Below, piece after piece: positions 18,194 to 27,472 of a stretch of 37,703 nt of DNA; the first letter of the stretch is position 1, and each line of letters opens with the position of its first letter. This DNA comes from Chryseobacterium sp. (lineage in GTDB: Bacteria > Bacteroidota > Bacteroidia > Flavobacteriales > Weeksellaceae): assembly GCA_018260475.1 (NCBI GenBank), contig JAGLBA010000010.1, positions 1-37,703 on the forward strand, in the 5' to 3' direction. Under the pieces are notes generated by a model. That model saw only the letters and a list, made by a program, of their open reading frames with translations, searched no databases and was not told where the DNA came from. The position numbers and the translations under genes are program-made.

Positions 18194-18703
18194 TTAATTT
18201 TTCAAAATAGGCACATTGCTGCAAGCTTCGCCAAACATAAGGGATTTTACAATTGGCCTCAATTTTTCCACGAGTTCTACGAAGGCGTTTTCGGGAATTT
18301 CCGTTTCGGAACAACCTTTCACCAAGACTCTTTTATCTTTTAATGAAGACAAATCATAGGTAGAAATAGCGTCGTGCATCAATAATGTTTCCAAATCTTT
18401 TGCCGTCCCGAACACCACTTTTTTCGCTGTTTCAGAAATTTTTGCTGTGAGCAAAAAATAAGCCCATAGCGGTACAATGGCATCGGCAGAATTATGGATA
18501 TAAACAAAAGACTCTCTGTAGATTTCTGGATTGATTTCGGCTACTTTCTCTCGGAAGTCTTTCTCTTTTAAGATAAGGCCTTCCCAAAGAAAATCCTTTA
18601 AATCGAGTGCTTTTCTTGCGCCTTTTGGGATGAGGTCGGATAGGTCGAAATTTACCAAACCGCTTTCGGCAACTTTGTTTTTTATTTCAAAATCTTCGTT
18701 CAT
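18194..18703 (-). CDS. DUF2480 family protein
   Basis: This 169-residue cytosolic protein matches the Bacteroidota DUF2480 family: a conserved NKVAESGLVNFDL opening, GLILKEKDFRE, and the segment NSADAIVPLWAYFLLT. It ends with FGEACSNVPI. No catalytic motif, membrane segment or signal peptide is visible, and the function is unknown. A conserved gene widespread in this lineage suggests a housekeeping role. It stands in its own unit, with a possible -7 box TAATTTTG on the minus strand at 18721-18728. Confidence 0.8.
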   Translation of the reverse strand: MNEDFEIKNKVAESGLVNFDLSDLIPKGARKALDLKDFLWEGLILKEKDFREKVAEINPEIYRESFVYIHNSADAIVPLWAYFLLTAKISETAKKVVFGTAKDLETLLMHDAISTYDLSSLKDKRVLVKGCSETEIPENAFVELVEKLRPIVKSLMFGEACSNVPILKN

Positions 18704-18720
18704 TTTTAATTATATTTGGA

Positions 18721-18728
18721 CAAAATTA
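18721..18728 (-). promoter_or_regulatory. Possible -7 box of the DUF2480 gene
   Basis: The minus strand reads TAATTTTG, an exact TAnnTTTG, 17 bases before the ATG at 18703. A TTTTCG at about 18751-18756 might act as -33, with slightly long spacing. Confidence 0.4.
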
Positions 18729-18749
18729 AGGTAAATAATTTGGTTATAA

Positions 18750-19033
18750 ACGAAAATTTCGAGCGATGACTACTTAAGAATAAAAAAAATATTTGAAAAA
18801 GAAAATCAAGCACTTTCCTGTTCGAAATATAATGCTTATCAGATAATTAAATTTTTTCCTAAGTTTAAAATTGAATCATATCGACGAGATCCGGAAAGTG
18901 ATGTGTAGATTATCTTAATTAAGGAAAGCGCCATTTGTTGATGTGGAAAGGTCTGTATGATTATGTTACGATGCATACTATTGTAGAAGAGATGGTTAAG
19001 ATCATTTCTAAAAATTTAAACATTAAAACCTAA
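18750..19033 (+). pseudogene. Possible decayed or frameshifted coding remnant before lpxB
   Basis: The 332-base gap between DUF2480 and lpxB contains two adjoining coding-like stretches in different plus-strand frames. The first is open from 18750 to a TAG at 18906, without a good start codon, and reads like an ordinary protein (for example ENQALSCSKYNAYQIIKFFP). The second, 30 codons from an ATG at 18941 to a TAA at 19031-19033, includes WKGLYDYVTMHTIVEEMVK. A single frame change between them would give a continuous peptide. It may be a degraded gene or chance; I do not recognise a family. The second piece ends two bases before the lpxB start. Confidence 0.25.
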
Positions 19034-19035
19034 AA

Positions 19036-20142
19036 GTGAAATATTATCTCATTGCCGGGGAGGCTTCCGGAGATTTGCACGGCAGCAACCTCATAAAAGC
19101 ACTGAAACAAAAAGATACTAAAGCGGAAATTAGGTTTTGGGGTGGAGATTTGATGGCCGCCGCATCCGCTGAAAAACCTGTGAAGCACTATCGCGAATTG
19201 GCCTTTATGGGGTTTTTAGAAGTTGCTAAAAACTTGAAGACCATCCTTAACAACATTAAATTTTGCAAAAAAGATATTGAAAGGCACCGCCCCGATGTGT
19301 TGATTTTAATAGATTATCCAGGGTTCAATCTGCGGATTGCCAAATTTGCTAAAGAGTTGGGAATAAAGGTGATGTATTATATTTCACCCCAACTTTGGGC
19401 GTGGAAGGAAGGCCGCGTAGAAATCATTAAAAAGTATGTGGATGAGATGCTGGTGATCTTGCCTTTCGAGAAAGATTATTATAAAAAACATGGCGTGGAA
19501 GCGCATTTTACGGGACACCCTTTGTTGGATGCCGTTTCTAATCTTCCGAGTTTGGATGTCGAAAAATTCAAGGCAGAAAATTTTTTAACTTCAAAAAAAA
19601 TCATTGCACTTTTGCCCGGCTCCCGGGAACAGGAAGTAGATAAAATGCTGAAAATCATTTTATCGGTTCGTTCGCATTTTCCGGAATTTCAGTTCGTGAT
19701 TGCCGGAGCGCCGAGTTTGCCGCCGGAATTTTACCAAAAATATACCGACGAAAATGTGCATTTTGTGTCTAATAAAACCTACGATCTGTTGCGCTGTTCT
19801 GATGCTGCTCTCGTTACTTCCGGGACGGCCACGCTGGAGACGGCACTACTAAATGTGCCAGAAGTGGTATGCTACCGAAGCAGTAGGATTTCCTACGAAA
19901 TTGGAAAGCGTGTGGTGAAAAACATAAAATATATCTCGCTCGTCAACCTGATTATGAATCGCGAAGTGGTGACGGAACTTATTCAAAATGAATTAACTAC
20001 AGAAAATTTAATACGAGAGTTAGGTTTGGTTTTAAATGAAAACCGTTCAAAAATTCTTGCTGATTACCAAGAATTAAAGCAAAAACTCGGTGGCATTGGA
20101 GCGAGTGAAAGAGCAGCGGAGATTATAATTGGTTGTATGTAA
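19036..20142 (+). CDS. lpxB: Lipid-A-disaccharide synthase
   Basis: LpxB condenses UDP-2,3-diacylglucosamine with lipid X to make the lipid A disaccharide, acting at the inner membrane. The 368-residue protein has the N-terminal GEASGDLHG signature, DYPGFNLR, YISPQLWAWKEGR, LLPGSREQE and TSGTATLE motifs of this GT-B glycosyltransferase. Length is typical. The start is GTG at 19036, not ATG, giving MKYYLIAGEASGD, which places the signature at the correct distance. The upstream 332 bases show no standard promoter and a possible decayed gene. The presence of lpxB confirms a Gram-negative lipid A outer membrane. Confidence 0.95.
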   Translation: MKYYLIAGEASGDLHGSNLIKALKQKDTKAEIRFWGGDLMAAASAEKPVKHYRELAFMGFLEVAKNLKTILNNIKFCKKDIERHRPDVLILIDYPGFNLRIAKFAKELGIKVMYYISPQLWAWKEGRVEIIKKYVDEMLVILPFEKDYYKKHGVEAHFTGHPLLDAVSNLPSLDVEKFKAENFLTSKKIIALLPGSREQEVDKMLKIILSVRSHFPEFQFVIAGAPSLPPEFYQKYTDENVHFVSNKTYDLLRCSDAALVTSGTATLETALLNVPEVVCYRSSRISYEIGKRVVKNIKYISLVNLIMNREVVTELIQNELTTENLIRELGLVLNENRSKILADYQELKQKLGGIGASERAAEIIIGCM

Positions 20143-20398
20143 TTATTTTTTATATTTGGTTAGAAATCAGCGATATGTAAATAAAATAGTTGAAAAACTT
20201 AGATGTAACGCCAATTGCAGATTCTTTTAGAACACTTAATAAAGAAAAAATATCATTTCTAATCAAGTAAAAAACTTCCTGATTTCGATTTATTTATCAG
20301 AATTTCGGTCGTATTTCATTGAACAATTTTAGCGACGAACAATACGAAGCATTTTGAGATGATAAAAGGCATCCACCTTAAAAATTGGACTGAATAAT
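20143..20398. other. Intergenic region between lpxB and comEC
   Basis: I find no gene, RNA or clear regulatory site. Only very short frames occur, such as a 12-codon one from an ATG at 20359 that ends just before the comEC start. Confidence 0.35.
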
Positions 20399-22162
20399 AT
20401 GCAAAAACAGCCGCTCATCATTCTTTGCATTTGCTTTATTCTTGGAATATTTATTCAGGAATTCGCTTTGTTTCCAAAATTTTGGGTAGGTTTTCTTTTG
20501 GCATTACAGATGGGTTTTGCTATTTTATTCTTTGTTAAAAACTTATTTCTGCAAAAACTGAAGCCATTCTTTCTGGGATTTTTGTTTTTCACAGTGGGCG
20601 TGTTTTCCCATTTTTTGAACTCCCAAAATCCTAGGTTGCCGCTTTTAAATGATAAAGAAGAAATCGTTTTTAGTATTGATAAAAAACTCAATTCTAATGA
20701 GAAAAACCGGCGGTTTGAAATCACGGCGTGGAAGGGTGGCGAAGATTTTAAAAGCGTAGTTTCAATTCCAAAGAGCGTCCTGTCGCCAGATTTCAGTCAT
20801 TATTATAAAGGAATGGCTTATATCCATAAAACCGAACCTCCAAAAAATGATTATCAGTTTGACTATAAAAAATATTTGGCGAGAAAAAAGATATATTTTC
20901 AAGCATATCTTATTGACGGTTATTCTGTTGCGGCAAAACCTCGATTGACATTTTCTGATCAGATCAAGCAAAAAAGACTAGAAGTTTTAAATAAAATAGA
21001 CCAAGCATCCTTAAAACAAAGTTCAAAGGATTTTTTGAAAGGTCTCATTCTTGCGGATCGTACGGAGATGGATGCCTCTGTCACTCAAGATTTTACCAAA
21101 ACGGGATTGGTGCACTTTCTTGCAATTTCCGGGACGCACATGGTCGTGATCTTTATTTCGATGATGTTCGTTTTGAAGCGAATTTTTACTAAAAAATTCC
21201 ATAAAATCGCCATTATCTTAAGCCTTATTTTCATTTGGTTGTTTGCGGTATTTATCGACTATGGCAGCTCTGTGATGCGCTCTTGCCTTATGATTACCAT
21301 TTATTATGGCTTTGTTTTATTGCAAAGAAAACCTGATTTACTGCATTCCATGGCTGTCGCCGCGTTTGTTTTGTTAATTACCGACACCCATCAAATCTTT
21401 GATGTAGGTTTTCAGTTGAGTTTCATTGCAGTTTTTGGAATTTTTTGGTTAGATCATCCCATTCTCAACCTTTTGCCACGCCCGAAAAACCGCTTCCAAA
21501 CCTTTATTTTTCAGGTTATTTCTTTAACTTTATCAGCACAAATCATCACTTTGCCATTGATCTTGTATTACTTCCATCAATTTTCGTTGGTTTCTATCCT
21601 TGCAAACCTTTTCGTAGTGCCTTTTTCGGAACTTATCATCGTATTTTCTTTGGTTATGGTGGTGGTTTTAAGTTTAAACATATCATCATTAAATACCATC
21701 TATGATTTTTTAGTTGATGCTTTACTTAAAACAATTCATTTTTTCGCAGAATTTAAAGTCACTTTTTTTCAACATATTCCGTTTACGCTGATCGAAATGG
21801 TTTTGCTTTTCACGGCAATTTTCTTGTTGAGGAGTGTTTTAACCAAAAAAAATGCTGTGGATATTCTGCGATTTGGATTTGCGTTTTTGCTCTTTCTTGC
21901 GGTTAAATTTTGTTTGGATATTTTCAGTTTCAATAAAAATGATGTCCTTGTCCATCATTTATATAAGGATAAAATTTTCTCCGTAAAGCAGCATGGAACG
22001 GTTTATTTTTGGGTGAAGCAAAACATTTCTGAGGATTTATTTAAAAAAAATATTGTTTCGCCCTATCTTTCGGCATCACGAGGCCAAGAATATAAGGTGT
22101 TTATAATTCCCGTAGATGCAGAATCCGTCATGTTCCGCGGCGTACGATATCGTTTGGAATAG
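20399..22162 (+). CDS. comEC: ComEC/Rec2-family competence membrane protein
   Basis: This 587-residue inner-membrane protein forms the channel that carries single-stranded DNA into the cytosol during natural transformation. It starts with several membrane helices (about residues 5-70), then a soluble beta-rich DUF4131-type domain (about 75-195), then the Competence domain with the hallmark LVHFLAISGTHMVVI and many helices (about 230-500). The C-terminal metallo-beta-lactamase nuclease domain found in many ComEC proteins is missing. Only a short soluble tail of about 75 residues remains, ending FRGVRYRLE. DNA-uptake partners are not in the window, so competence of the organism cannot be judged. 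Confidence 0.85.
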   Translation: MQKQPLIILCICFILGIFIQEFALFPKFWVGFLLALQMGFAILFFVKNLFLQKLKPFFLGFLFFTVGVFSHFLNSQNPRLPLLNDKEEIVFSIDKKLNSNEKNRRFEITAWKGGEDFKSVVSIPKSVLSPDFSHYYKGMAYIHKTEPPKNDYQFDYKKYLARKKIYFQAYLIDGYSVAAKPRLTFSDQIKQKRLEVLNKIDQASLKQSSKDFLKGLILADRTEMDASVTQDFTKTGLVHFLAISGTHMVVIFISMMFVLKRIFTKKFHKIAIILSLIFIWLFAVFIDYGSSVMRSCLMITIYYGFVLLQRKPDLLHSMAVAAFVLLITDTHQIFDVGFQLSFIAVFGIFWLDHPILNLLPRPKNRFQTFIFQVISLTLSAQIITLPLILYYFHQFSLVSILANLFVVPFSELIIVFSLVMVVVLSLNISSLNTIYDFLVDALLKTIHFFAEFKVTFFQHIPFTLIEMVLLFTAIFLLRSVLTKKNAVDILRFGFAFLLFLAVKFCLDIFSFNKNDVLVHHLYKDKIFSVKQHGTVYFWVKQNISEDLFKKNIVSPYLSASRGQEYKVFIIPVDAESVMFRGVRYRLE

Positions 22163-22207
22163 GCTTATTTAGAAACATTACAAACTGCATAATATGAGAA
22201 AACTCAC

Positions 22208-22238
22208 TTCGTGTATTTACTGACAATCTTTAACTTTG
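22208..22238 (+). promoter_or_regulatory. Predicted promoter of the sdh operon
   Basis: TTCG (22208-22211) and TAACTTTG (22231-22238) are separated by 19 bases. The -7 box is exact and the -33 box has one mismatch to TTTG. The sdhC ATG follows at 22264. Confidence 0.55.
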
Positions 22239-22263
22239 TGGAAATACTAATTACTTAAATAAT

Positions 22264-22926
22264 ATGGCAAGTTTAACGAGTTCTACGATCGGTAGAAAGT
22301 ACGCAATGGCATTATCTGCGATGTTCCTGCTGATTTTTTTGGTGATGCACCTGGGAGTGAATATGCTTTCCGTTTTTGGCGACACGGCTTATAATAACGC
22401 TTCCCACTTTATGGGCTACAACCCGCTTATCCAATTCCTGATGCAGCCTGTCTTGATGTTCGCCGTCATTTTCCACTTCGTGATGGGATTTGTTTTAGAA
22501 CTTAAAAACAAAGCCGCTCGACCTGTAAAATATGCAGTGCACAATGGTGCTGCCAATTCCACTTGGATGTCCCGCAACATGGTGATTTCCGGTCTTGTGA
22601 TTTTGGCGTTCCTGGGTCTTCATATGTATGATTTCTGGGCACATGAGATGAATTACAAATATGTAGAGAATCTTCCTATTCAAGAGAATCGCTTTTGGGA
22701 GGACCTACACCATAAGTTTGCAGATCCAATTCGTGTAGCATTTTATGTGGTTTCGTTCGTATTGTTGGGGTTGCACTTGTCTCACGGCTTCCAGTCGTCT
22801 TTCCAGTCTATCGGAGCGCGCCACCCGAAATATACGCCAATGATTAAGGCTTTCGGGACCTGGTATTCCATCCTTATTCCGCTAGGATTTATTTTTATTG
22901 CGGTTTACCATTTTGTAACTCAATAG
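22264..22926 (+). CDS. sdhC: Succinate dehydrogenase/fumarate reductase cytochrome b subunit
   Basis: This 220-residue membrane anchor binds haem and quinone for complex II. Five hydrophobic helices are visible (around 15-35, 58-80, 106-126, 157-177 and 200-218), the single-subunit anchor type (Bacteroides/Wolinella-like) without SdhD. Histidines suited to haem ligation lie in the helices: MHLGVN, FHFVMGF, LHMYDFW and LHLSHGFQS. It is the first gene of sdhCAB, 57 bases before sdhA. Direction (succinate oxidation or fumarate reduction) cannot be told from sequence alone. Confidence 0.92.
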   Translation: MASLTSSTIGRKYAMALSAMFLLIFLVMHLGVNMLSVFGDTAYNNASHFMGYNPLIQFLMQPVLMFAVIFHFVMGFVLELKNKAARPVKYAVHNGAANSTWMSRNMVISGLVILAFLGLHMYDFWAHEMNYKYVENLPIQENRFWEDLHHKFADPIRVAFYVVSFVLLGLHLSHGFQSSFQSIGARHPKYTPMIKAFGTWYSILIPLGFIFIAVYHFVTQ

Positions 22927-22946
22927 TTTTTAAGTTTTGAACCTTC

Positions 22947-22981
22947 ATTCAAAATTTAAAATCCAAATTCAAAATTTAAAA
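22947..22981 (+). repeat. 15-base direct repeat in the sdhC-sdhA spacer
   Basis: ATTCAAAATTTAAAA occurs at 22947-22961 and 22967-22981 with a 20-base period. The second copy ends two bases before the sdhA ATG at 22984. It is A-rich and has no Shine-Dalgarno sequence, so it could act as an unstructured translation leader. Confidence 0.75.
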
Positions 22982-22983
22982 AA

Positions 22984-24996
22984 ATGAGCACATTAGATTC
23001 TAAAATTCCACACGGTCCGCTTCAGGACAAATGGAAAAACCATAAAGACCACATGAATTTGGTCGCACCGAACAACCGTGACAAAATTGACATCATCGTA
23101 GTAGGAACTGGACTTGCCGGTGGTTCTGCTGCTGCAACTTTGGCGGAGCAAGGTTATAATGTAAAAGCATTCTGCTATCAGGATTCCCCAAGAAGAGCGC
23201 ACTCCATCGCGGCTCAAGGAGGCATCAACGCAGCGAAAAATTATCAGGGCGACGGGGATTCAACTTACCGTTTGTTCTATGACACAATTAAAGGTGGTGA
23301 CTACCGCGCAAGAGAAGCGAATGTTTACCGTCTTGCAGAAGTTTCTGCAAACATCATCGACCAGTGCGTTGCGCAAGGTGTTCCTTTCGGCCGCGAATAT
23401 GGTGGTCAACTAGACAACCGTTCTTTCGGTGGAGTCCAGGTAAAGAGGACTTTCTATGCTAAAGGACAAACTGGGCAGCAACTTCTTTTGGGTGCCTACT
23501 CCGCGTTGAGCCGCCAAATCGGTAAAGGTCGCGTGAAAATGTATAACCGTCACGAAATGATGGATTTGGTTATTGTTGATGGCAAGGCTCGCGGAATTAT
23601 TGCAAGAAACCTAGTCACCGGCGAAATCGAAAGACATTCTGCTCACGCAGTGGTGATCGCTTCCGGAGGTTACGGAAATGTATATTTCCTATCTACAAAC
23701 GCGATGGGATCCAATGTTTCCGCCGCATGGAAAATTCACAAAAAAGGAGCTTACTTCGCAAACCCTTGCTTCGTACAAATCCACCCAACTTGTATCCCTG
23801 TTCACGGCACGCAACAGTCTAAACTGACTTTGATGTCCGAATCTCTTCGTAACTCCGGTAGAATCTGGGTTCCGAAAAAAATTGAAGATGCCGTGGCAAT
23901 TCGAGAAGGCAAACTTCGCCCGGAAAACATCAAGGAAGAGGATCGCGATTATTATTTGGAAAGAAGATATCCTTCGTTCGGTAACCTTGTACCACGAGAT
24001 GTGGCTTCCAGAGCTGCAAAAGAGCGTTGCGATGCCGGATTTGGTATTGAAAATAATGACACTAAAGAAGGTGTATATCTAGATTTCTCTACAGAAATCA
24101 TAAAAAAAGGCCGCGAAGCGGCATTGGAACGCAATATCCACAACCCAACCGAGCAACAACTCTATGACTTAGGAAAGGCTTGGGTAGAGGAAAAATATGG
24201 TAACCTTTTCGTGATGTACGAGAAAATTACCGCTGATAATCCTTATGTGACGCCAATGAAAATTTATCCGGCAGTACACTATACCATGGGTGGCGTTTGG
24301 GTGGATTACAATTTACAATCAACTATCCCGGGATGTTTCGTTATTGGAGAGGCCAACTTCTCTGACCACGGTGCAAACAGACTTGGCGCTTCCGCTTTGA
24401 TGCAAGGTTTGGCTGATGGATATTTCGTATTGCCGTACACGATTGCAGATTATCTTTCTGCTGACATCCGTACCGGAGCGATTCCTACCACGACTCCCGA
24501 TTTTGATCAGGCTGAAAAGGAAATTCAAGATAAAGTTAATTTCTTCCTTAATAATAATGGAACTCATACGGTAGATTATTTCCACAAAAAACTTGGCCAC
24601 ATCATGTGGAACAAAGTAGGGATGGGAAGAACGCCGGAAGGACTTCAGGAAGCCATCAAAGAAATAGAAGAGGTAAGAAATGATTTCTGGAAAAATGTAA
24701 GAGTTCCGGGCGATGCGAACAGCATGAACCCAGAGTTAGAAAAGGCTTTCCGTGTAGCGGATTTCTTGGAACTTGGCCAGTTGATGGCGAAAGACGCATT
24801 GGAAAGGGAAGAATCTTGCGGTGGACATTTCCGTTGGGATCACGCAACACCGGAAGGAGAAGCGGAAAGAGATGATGAAAACTATAAGTATGTTGCCGCT
24901 TGGGAATATAAAGGAGCGGATATCAATGCGGAGGTGATGCACAAAGAAGATCTCATGTATGAAAACATCGAAGTGAAAACAAGAAGCTATAAGTAA
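22984..24996 (+). CDS. sdhA: Succinate dehydrogenase/fumarate reductase flavoprotein subunit
   Basis: SdhA (670 residues) holds covalent FAD and the dicarboxylate site of complex II. The FAD dinucleotide-binding motif [17 protein letters not shown] lies near residue 40, followed by [24 protein letters not shown], where His is the flavin attachment site. The fumarate-reductase/SDH signatures [18 protein letters not shown] and [19 protein letters not shown] are intact, and the helical capping domain and C-terminal region follow. The length and Lys/Asp-rich tail match the Bacteroidota type. It sits between sdhC and sdhB, with 21 bases to sdhB, so the three are one operon. Confidence 0.95.
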   Translation: MSTLDSKIPHGPLQDKWKNHKDHMNLVAPNNRDKIDIIVVGTGLAGGSAAATLAEQGYNVKAFCYQDSPRRAHSIAAQGGINAAKNYQGDGDSTYRLFYDTIKGGDYRAREANVYRLAEVSANIIDQCVAQGVPFGREYGGQLDNRSFGGVQVKRTFYAKGQTGQQLLLGAYSALSRQIGKGRVKMYNRHEMMDLVIVDGKARGIIARNLVTGEIERHSAHAVVIASGGYGNVYFLSTNAMGSNVSAAWKIHKKGAYFANPCFVQIHPTCIPVHGTQQSKLTLMSESLRNSGRIWVPKKIEDAVAIREGKLRPENIKEEDRDYYLERRYPSFGNLVPRDVASRAAKERCDAGFGIENNDTKEGVYLDFSTEIIKKGREAALERNIHNPTEQQLYDLGKAWVEEKYGNLFVMYEKITADNPYVTPMKIYPAVHYTMGGVWVDYNLQSTIPGCFVIGEANFSDHGANRLGASALMQGLADGYFVLPYTIADYLSADIRTGAIPTTTPDFDQAEKEIQDKVNFFLNNNGTHTVDYFHKKLGHIMWNKVGMGRTPEGLQEAIKEIEEVRNDFWKNVRVPGDANSMNPELEKAFRVADFLELGQLMAKDALEREESCGGHFRWDHATPEGEAERDDENYKYVAAWEYKGADINAEVMHKEDLMYENIEVKTRSYK

Positions 24997-25017
24997 TCTC
25001 CATAAAAGAAATAGAAA

Positions 25018-25785
25018 ATGAGTGCAAAAAAAGGACTTAATCTGACTCTTAAAATTTGGAGACAGAAGAATAATAAAACCAAAGGCCAGTTCGAGACCTA
25101 CAAAATATCAGATGTATCTACGGATTCTTCTTTCTTGGAGATGCTGGATATGTTGAACGAAAACCTTATAAATGCGGGCTCGGAGCCAGTTGCTTTCGAC
25201 CATGATTGCCGCGAAGGTATCTGCGGGATGTGTTCGCTTTATATTAACGGTCGTCCGCATGGACCGGATACAGGTATCACCACTTGCCAGTTGCATATGA
25301 GAATGTTCAAAGATGGTGAAACCATTACGATCGAGCCTTGGAGAAGTGCCGCTTTCCCGGTAATTCGTGACTTGGTGGTAGATCGTTCTGCATTCGACCG
25401 TATTATGGCAGCGGGTGGCTTCATTTCTGTGAACACTTCCGGAAATACATTGGATGCCAACGCGATACCTATACCGAAAGAGGATGCTGATAAAGCGATG
25501 GACGCTGCGGCATGTATCGGATGTGGTGCATGTGTGGCAACTTGTAAGAATGGATCTGCGATGCTGTTCGTAGGTGCTAAAGTTTCCCAGTTCGCATTGC
25601 TTCCTCAAGGTAGGGTAGAAGCAAAACGCCGCGTGTTGAAAATGGTACAGGCAATGGACGATGAAGGCTTCGGAAACTGCTCAAATACTGGTGCTTGCGA
25701 AGTAGAATGTCCAAAAGGGATTTCTCTGGAAAACATCGCAAGAATGAACCGCGAGTACATGGCTGCTAACCTAGATCAAGGATAG
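25018..25785 (+). CDS. sdhB: Succinate dehydrogenase/fumarate reductase iron-sulfur subunit
   Basis: SdhB (255 residues) carries electrons from FAD to quinone through three iron-sulfur centres. The [2Fe-2S] ligands are Cys64, Cys69, Cys72 and Cys90 in CREGICGMC and ITTCQ. The [4Fe-4S] ligands are Cys166, Cys169, Cys172 in CIGCGAC with Cys231 probably as fourth. The [3Fe-4S] ligands are Cys176, Cys221 and Cys227 in CKNG and [12 protein letters not shown]. It is the last gene of the operon and is followed by a hairpin terminator. Confidence 0.95.
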   Translation: MSAKKGLNLTLKIWRQKNNKTKGQFETYKISDVSTDSSFLEMLDMLNENLINAGSEPVAFDHDCREGICGMCSLYINGRPHGPDTGITTCQLHMRMFKDGETITIEPWRSAAFPVIRDLVVDRSAFDRIMAAGGFISVNTSGNTLDANAIPIPKEDADKAMDAAACIGCGACVATCKNGSAMLFVGAKVSQFALLPQGRVEAKRRVLKMVQAMDDEGFGNCSNTGACEVECPKGISLENIARMNREYMAANLDQG

Positions 25786-25808
25786 TTTTATTTATTAAAT
25801 ATTAATTG

Positions 25809-25834
25809 CCGCACGGGAATCCCGGGCGGTTTTT
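25809..25834 (+). terminator. Terminator of the sdh operon
   Basis: CCGC-A-CGGGA and TCCCG-G-GCGG (25809-25829) pair with one A/G mismatch and a tiny loop, and a run of T's follows to 25834. Confidence 0.8.
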
Positions 25835-25894
25835 GTTTTAAAATTTTAAAATGCGTGCCTAAGCGATTGCCTTTTCAATTAAAATATAAAAACC

Positions 25895-25902
25895 TATTTT
25901 TG
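25895..25902 (+). promoter_or_regulatory. Predicted -7 box of the thioredoxin-fold lipoprotein gene
   Basis: TATTTTTG is an exact TAnnTTTG, 20 bases before the ATG at 25923. A TTTT at 25872-25875 is the only -33 candidate at about 19 bases. Confidence 0.45.
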
Positions 25903-25922
25903 TAAAAATTTTTAATAACTTA

Positions 25923-27416
25923 ATGAGAAAATATTTTTTATTATTGCTTCTGCTTATTCTTACAATTTCCTGCTCCAAAAAGGTAGAAGTGAAAGGTAAG
26001 ATTACGAATGCTTCGCCGTTGGAACGCATCGAAATTATCGAGGCTACTGGTGTAGGCACATTGCCCATTGTTAATCTAGGGCTAAATAACAAAGGTGAGT
26101 TTTCGGGCAATTTCGAGGCTCCAAAAGACGGAATGTATGCACTCACCTACGGCGGACAGATGAATATGATCTATCTGAAAAAAGGACAAACGCTCGACAT
26201 TTCCGGAGATGGAGCGACATTCCCGCAGCAGATGGTCATAAATGGGGATGCAAAAGCGAACAATGATTTTATTAAAGAAACACAGAAATATTTTGAAACC
26301 TATGCTTCAAAAATTAATGTAGGCGATATGGTAAGTAAAGACGAAAAACAGTTCATTACCGATTTTAAAAAGATACAGTCGGATTTGTCCAAAGAACTAG
26401 AGGATGCCGCCAAGAAGCATGACGCGGACGACGCAGCACTCAACTTCAAAAAAGATGAGACCAATGCACGTCTATTAGGGTTGATAGACGCCTACGAGCA
26501 GAATACTGCACAATCTACAGGAAAGCCGTTCAAAGGTTCCAAAACTTATGAGAATCTGAAAAATGCAATGCTTGCAGATCATGATCGCATGATTAAAGAA
26601 GTGCCGGCGTATCGCGATTATACTTTGAATAAAATAAATTCCGAATTCCAACAGTTCGCGCAAACCCGCAGACTAGGTTCGGATACGCTGCTTTCGGATA
26701 TTTTTGCTAAATTTTTGGCGACGAAAAAAGAGATGTCACAAACTACTAAAGATTATCTCTTGGCATATGTTTTAGCTCAAACTGATATTAATTTTAACAA
26801 TGTAAAAAAATACGACCACATTACGAAACTTATTGATGTCAACATCAAGGATGCTGCCGTAAAAGAGGACTTGAAAAAACTTCAAAATGTGCTCATGGGA
26901 GCGAAAACAGGAACTACGCCTGAACTGCCGCTCATCAACAAAGATGGCAAATCGGTACAAATCTCTGACATGAAAGGTAAACCAACATTGGTAACTTTCT
27001 ACACCTCCTGGAACCCAAATGTCTCCGTAATGACTGTGCCTGTGCTGAAAGAAGTAGTCAATTTTTATAAATCTAAAATGAATTTCGCCTACATCAATTT
27101 GGATGATACCAAAGAGCAGTTTACAAAAACGAGCGCTGCGATGTTCAAGGGGTTCCCGGGAGAAAACTACTGGGTGGAAGGCGGCATCAATGCTGAGCCT
27201 GTGAAGAAATTCGGAATCTATGGTTTTAAAACGCCGAGTTATATCATTTTAGATAAAAACGGAAATGTGGCAAGCCGCCCTTTCTTCAACCTTGGCGATC
27301 CGGAATTAGTGGAGGCACTCAAAAAAGCCACCGGCCTACAAGCGCCGCAGGTACAATCACAATTGCTACCTCAGATGATGCCTCCAGTGCAGGAAGCACC
27401 GGCATCGAGTAACTAA
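25923..27416 (+). CDS. Thioredoxin-fold (TlpA-like) lipoprotein lacking redox cysteines
   Basis: This 497-residue lipoprotein has the lipobox LTISC (Cys17). Residues of about 20-125 are a beta-rich DUF4369-like domain, followed by a helical linker (about 130-330) and a C-terminal AhpC/TSA-Redoxin-type thioredoxin fold (about 335-470). The thioredoxin active-site segment reads FYTSWNPNVS where redox members have FxxxWCGPC, so both catalytic cysteines are gone. Cys17, used for lipid attachment, is the only cysteine I find in the whole protein. The cis-proline loop TPSYIILDKNG is kept. It is therefore likely a binding or structural envelope protein rather than a disulfide reductase. The last 25 residues are Pro/Gln-rich. 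Confidence 0.82.
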   Translation: MRKYFLLLLLLILTISCSKKVEVKGKITNASPLERIEIIEATGVGTLPIVNLGLNNKGEFSGNFEAPKDGMYALTYGGQMNMIYLKKGQTLDISGDGATFPQQMVINGDAKANNDFIKETQKYFETYASKINVGDMVSKDEKQFITDFKKIQSDLSKELEDAAKKHDADDAALNFKKDETNARLLGLIDAYEQNTAQSTGKPFKGSKTYENLKNAMLADHDRMIKEVPAYRDYTLNKINSEFQQFAQTRRLGSDTLLSDIFAKFLATKKEMSQTTKDYLLAYVLAQTDINFNNVKKYDHITKLIDVNIKDAAVKEDLKKLQNVLMGAKTGTTPELPLINKDGKSVQISDMKGKPTLVTFYTSWNPNVSVMTVPVLKEVVNFYKSKMNFAYINLDDTKEQFTKTSAAMFKGFPGENYWVEGGINAEPVKKFGIYGFKTPSYIILDKNGNVASRPFFNLGDPELVEALKKATGLQAPQVQSQLLPQMMPPVQEAPASSN

Positions 27417-27437
27417 ATATAAAATTTCAATACACAG

Positions 27438-27461
27438 AAACGGGCAATTGCCCGTTTTTTT
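27438..27461 (+). terminator. Terminator after the thioredoxin-fold lipoprotein
   Basis: AAACGGGCAATTGCCCGTTT (27438-27457) is a perfect palindrome with T's continuing to 27461. It lies 11 bases before the rlmD ATG, so rlmD may depend on readthrough or on a promoter I cannot identify. Confidence 0.85.
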
Positions 27462-27472
27462 AACATATCAAA

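Noticed and set aside
18904-19033. Small RNA or leader structure upstream of lpxB
   Set aside because: I looked for a strong hairpin with T-run in this stretch and found none; the coding-like reading is more plausible.
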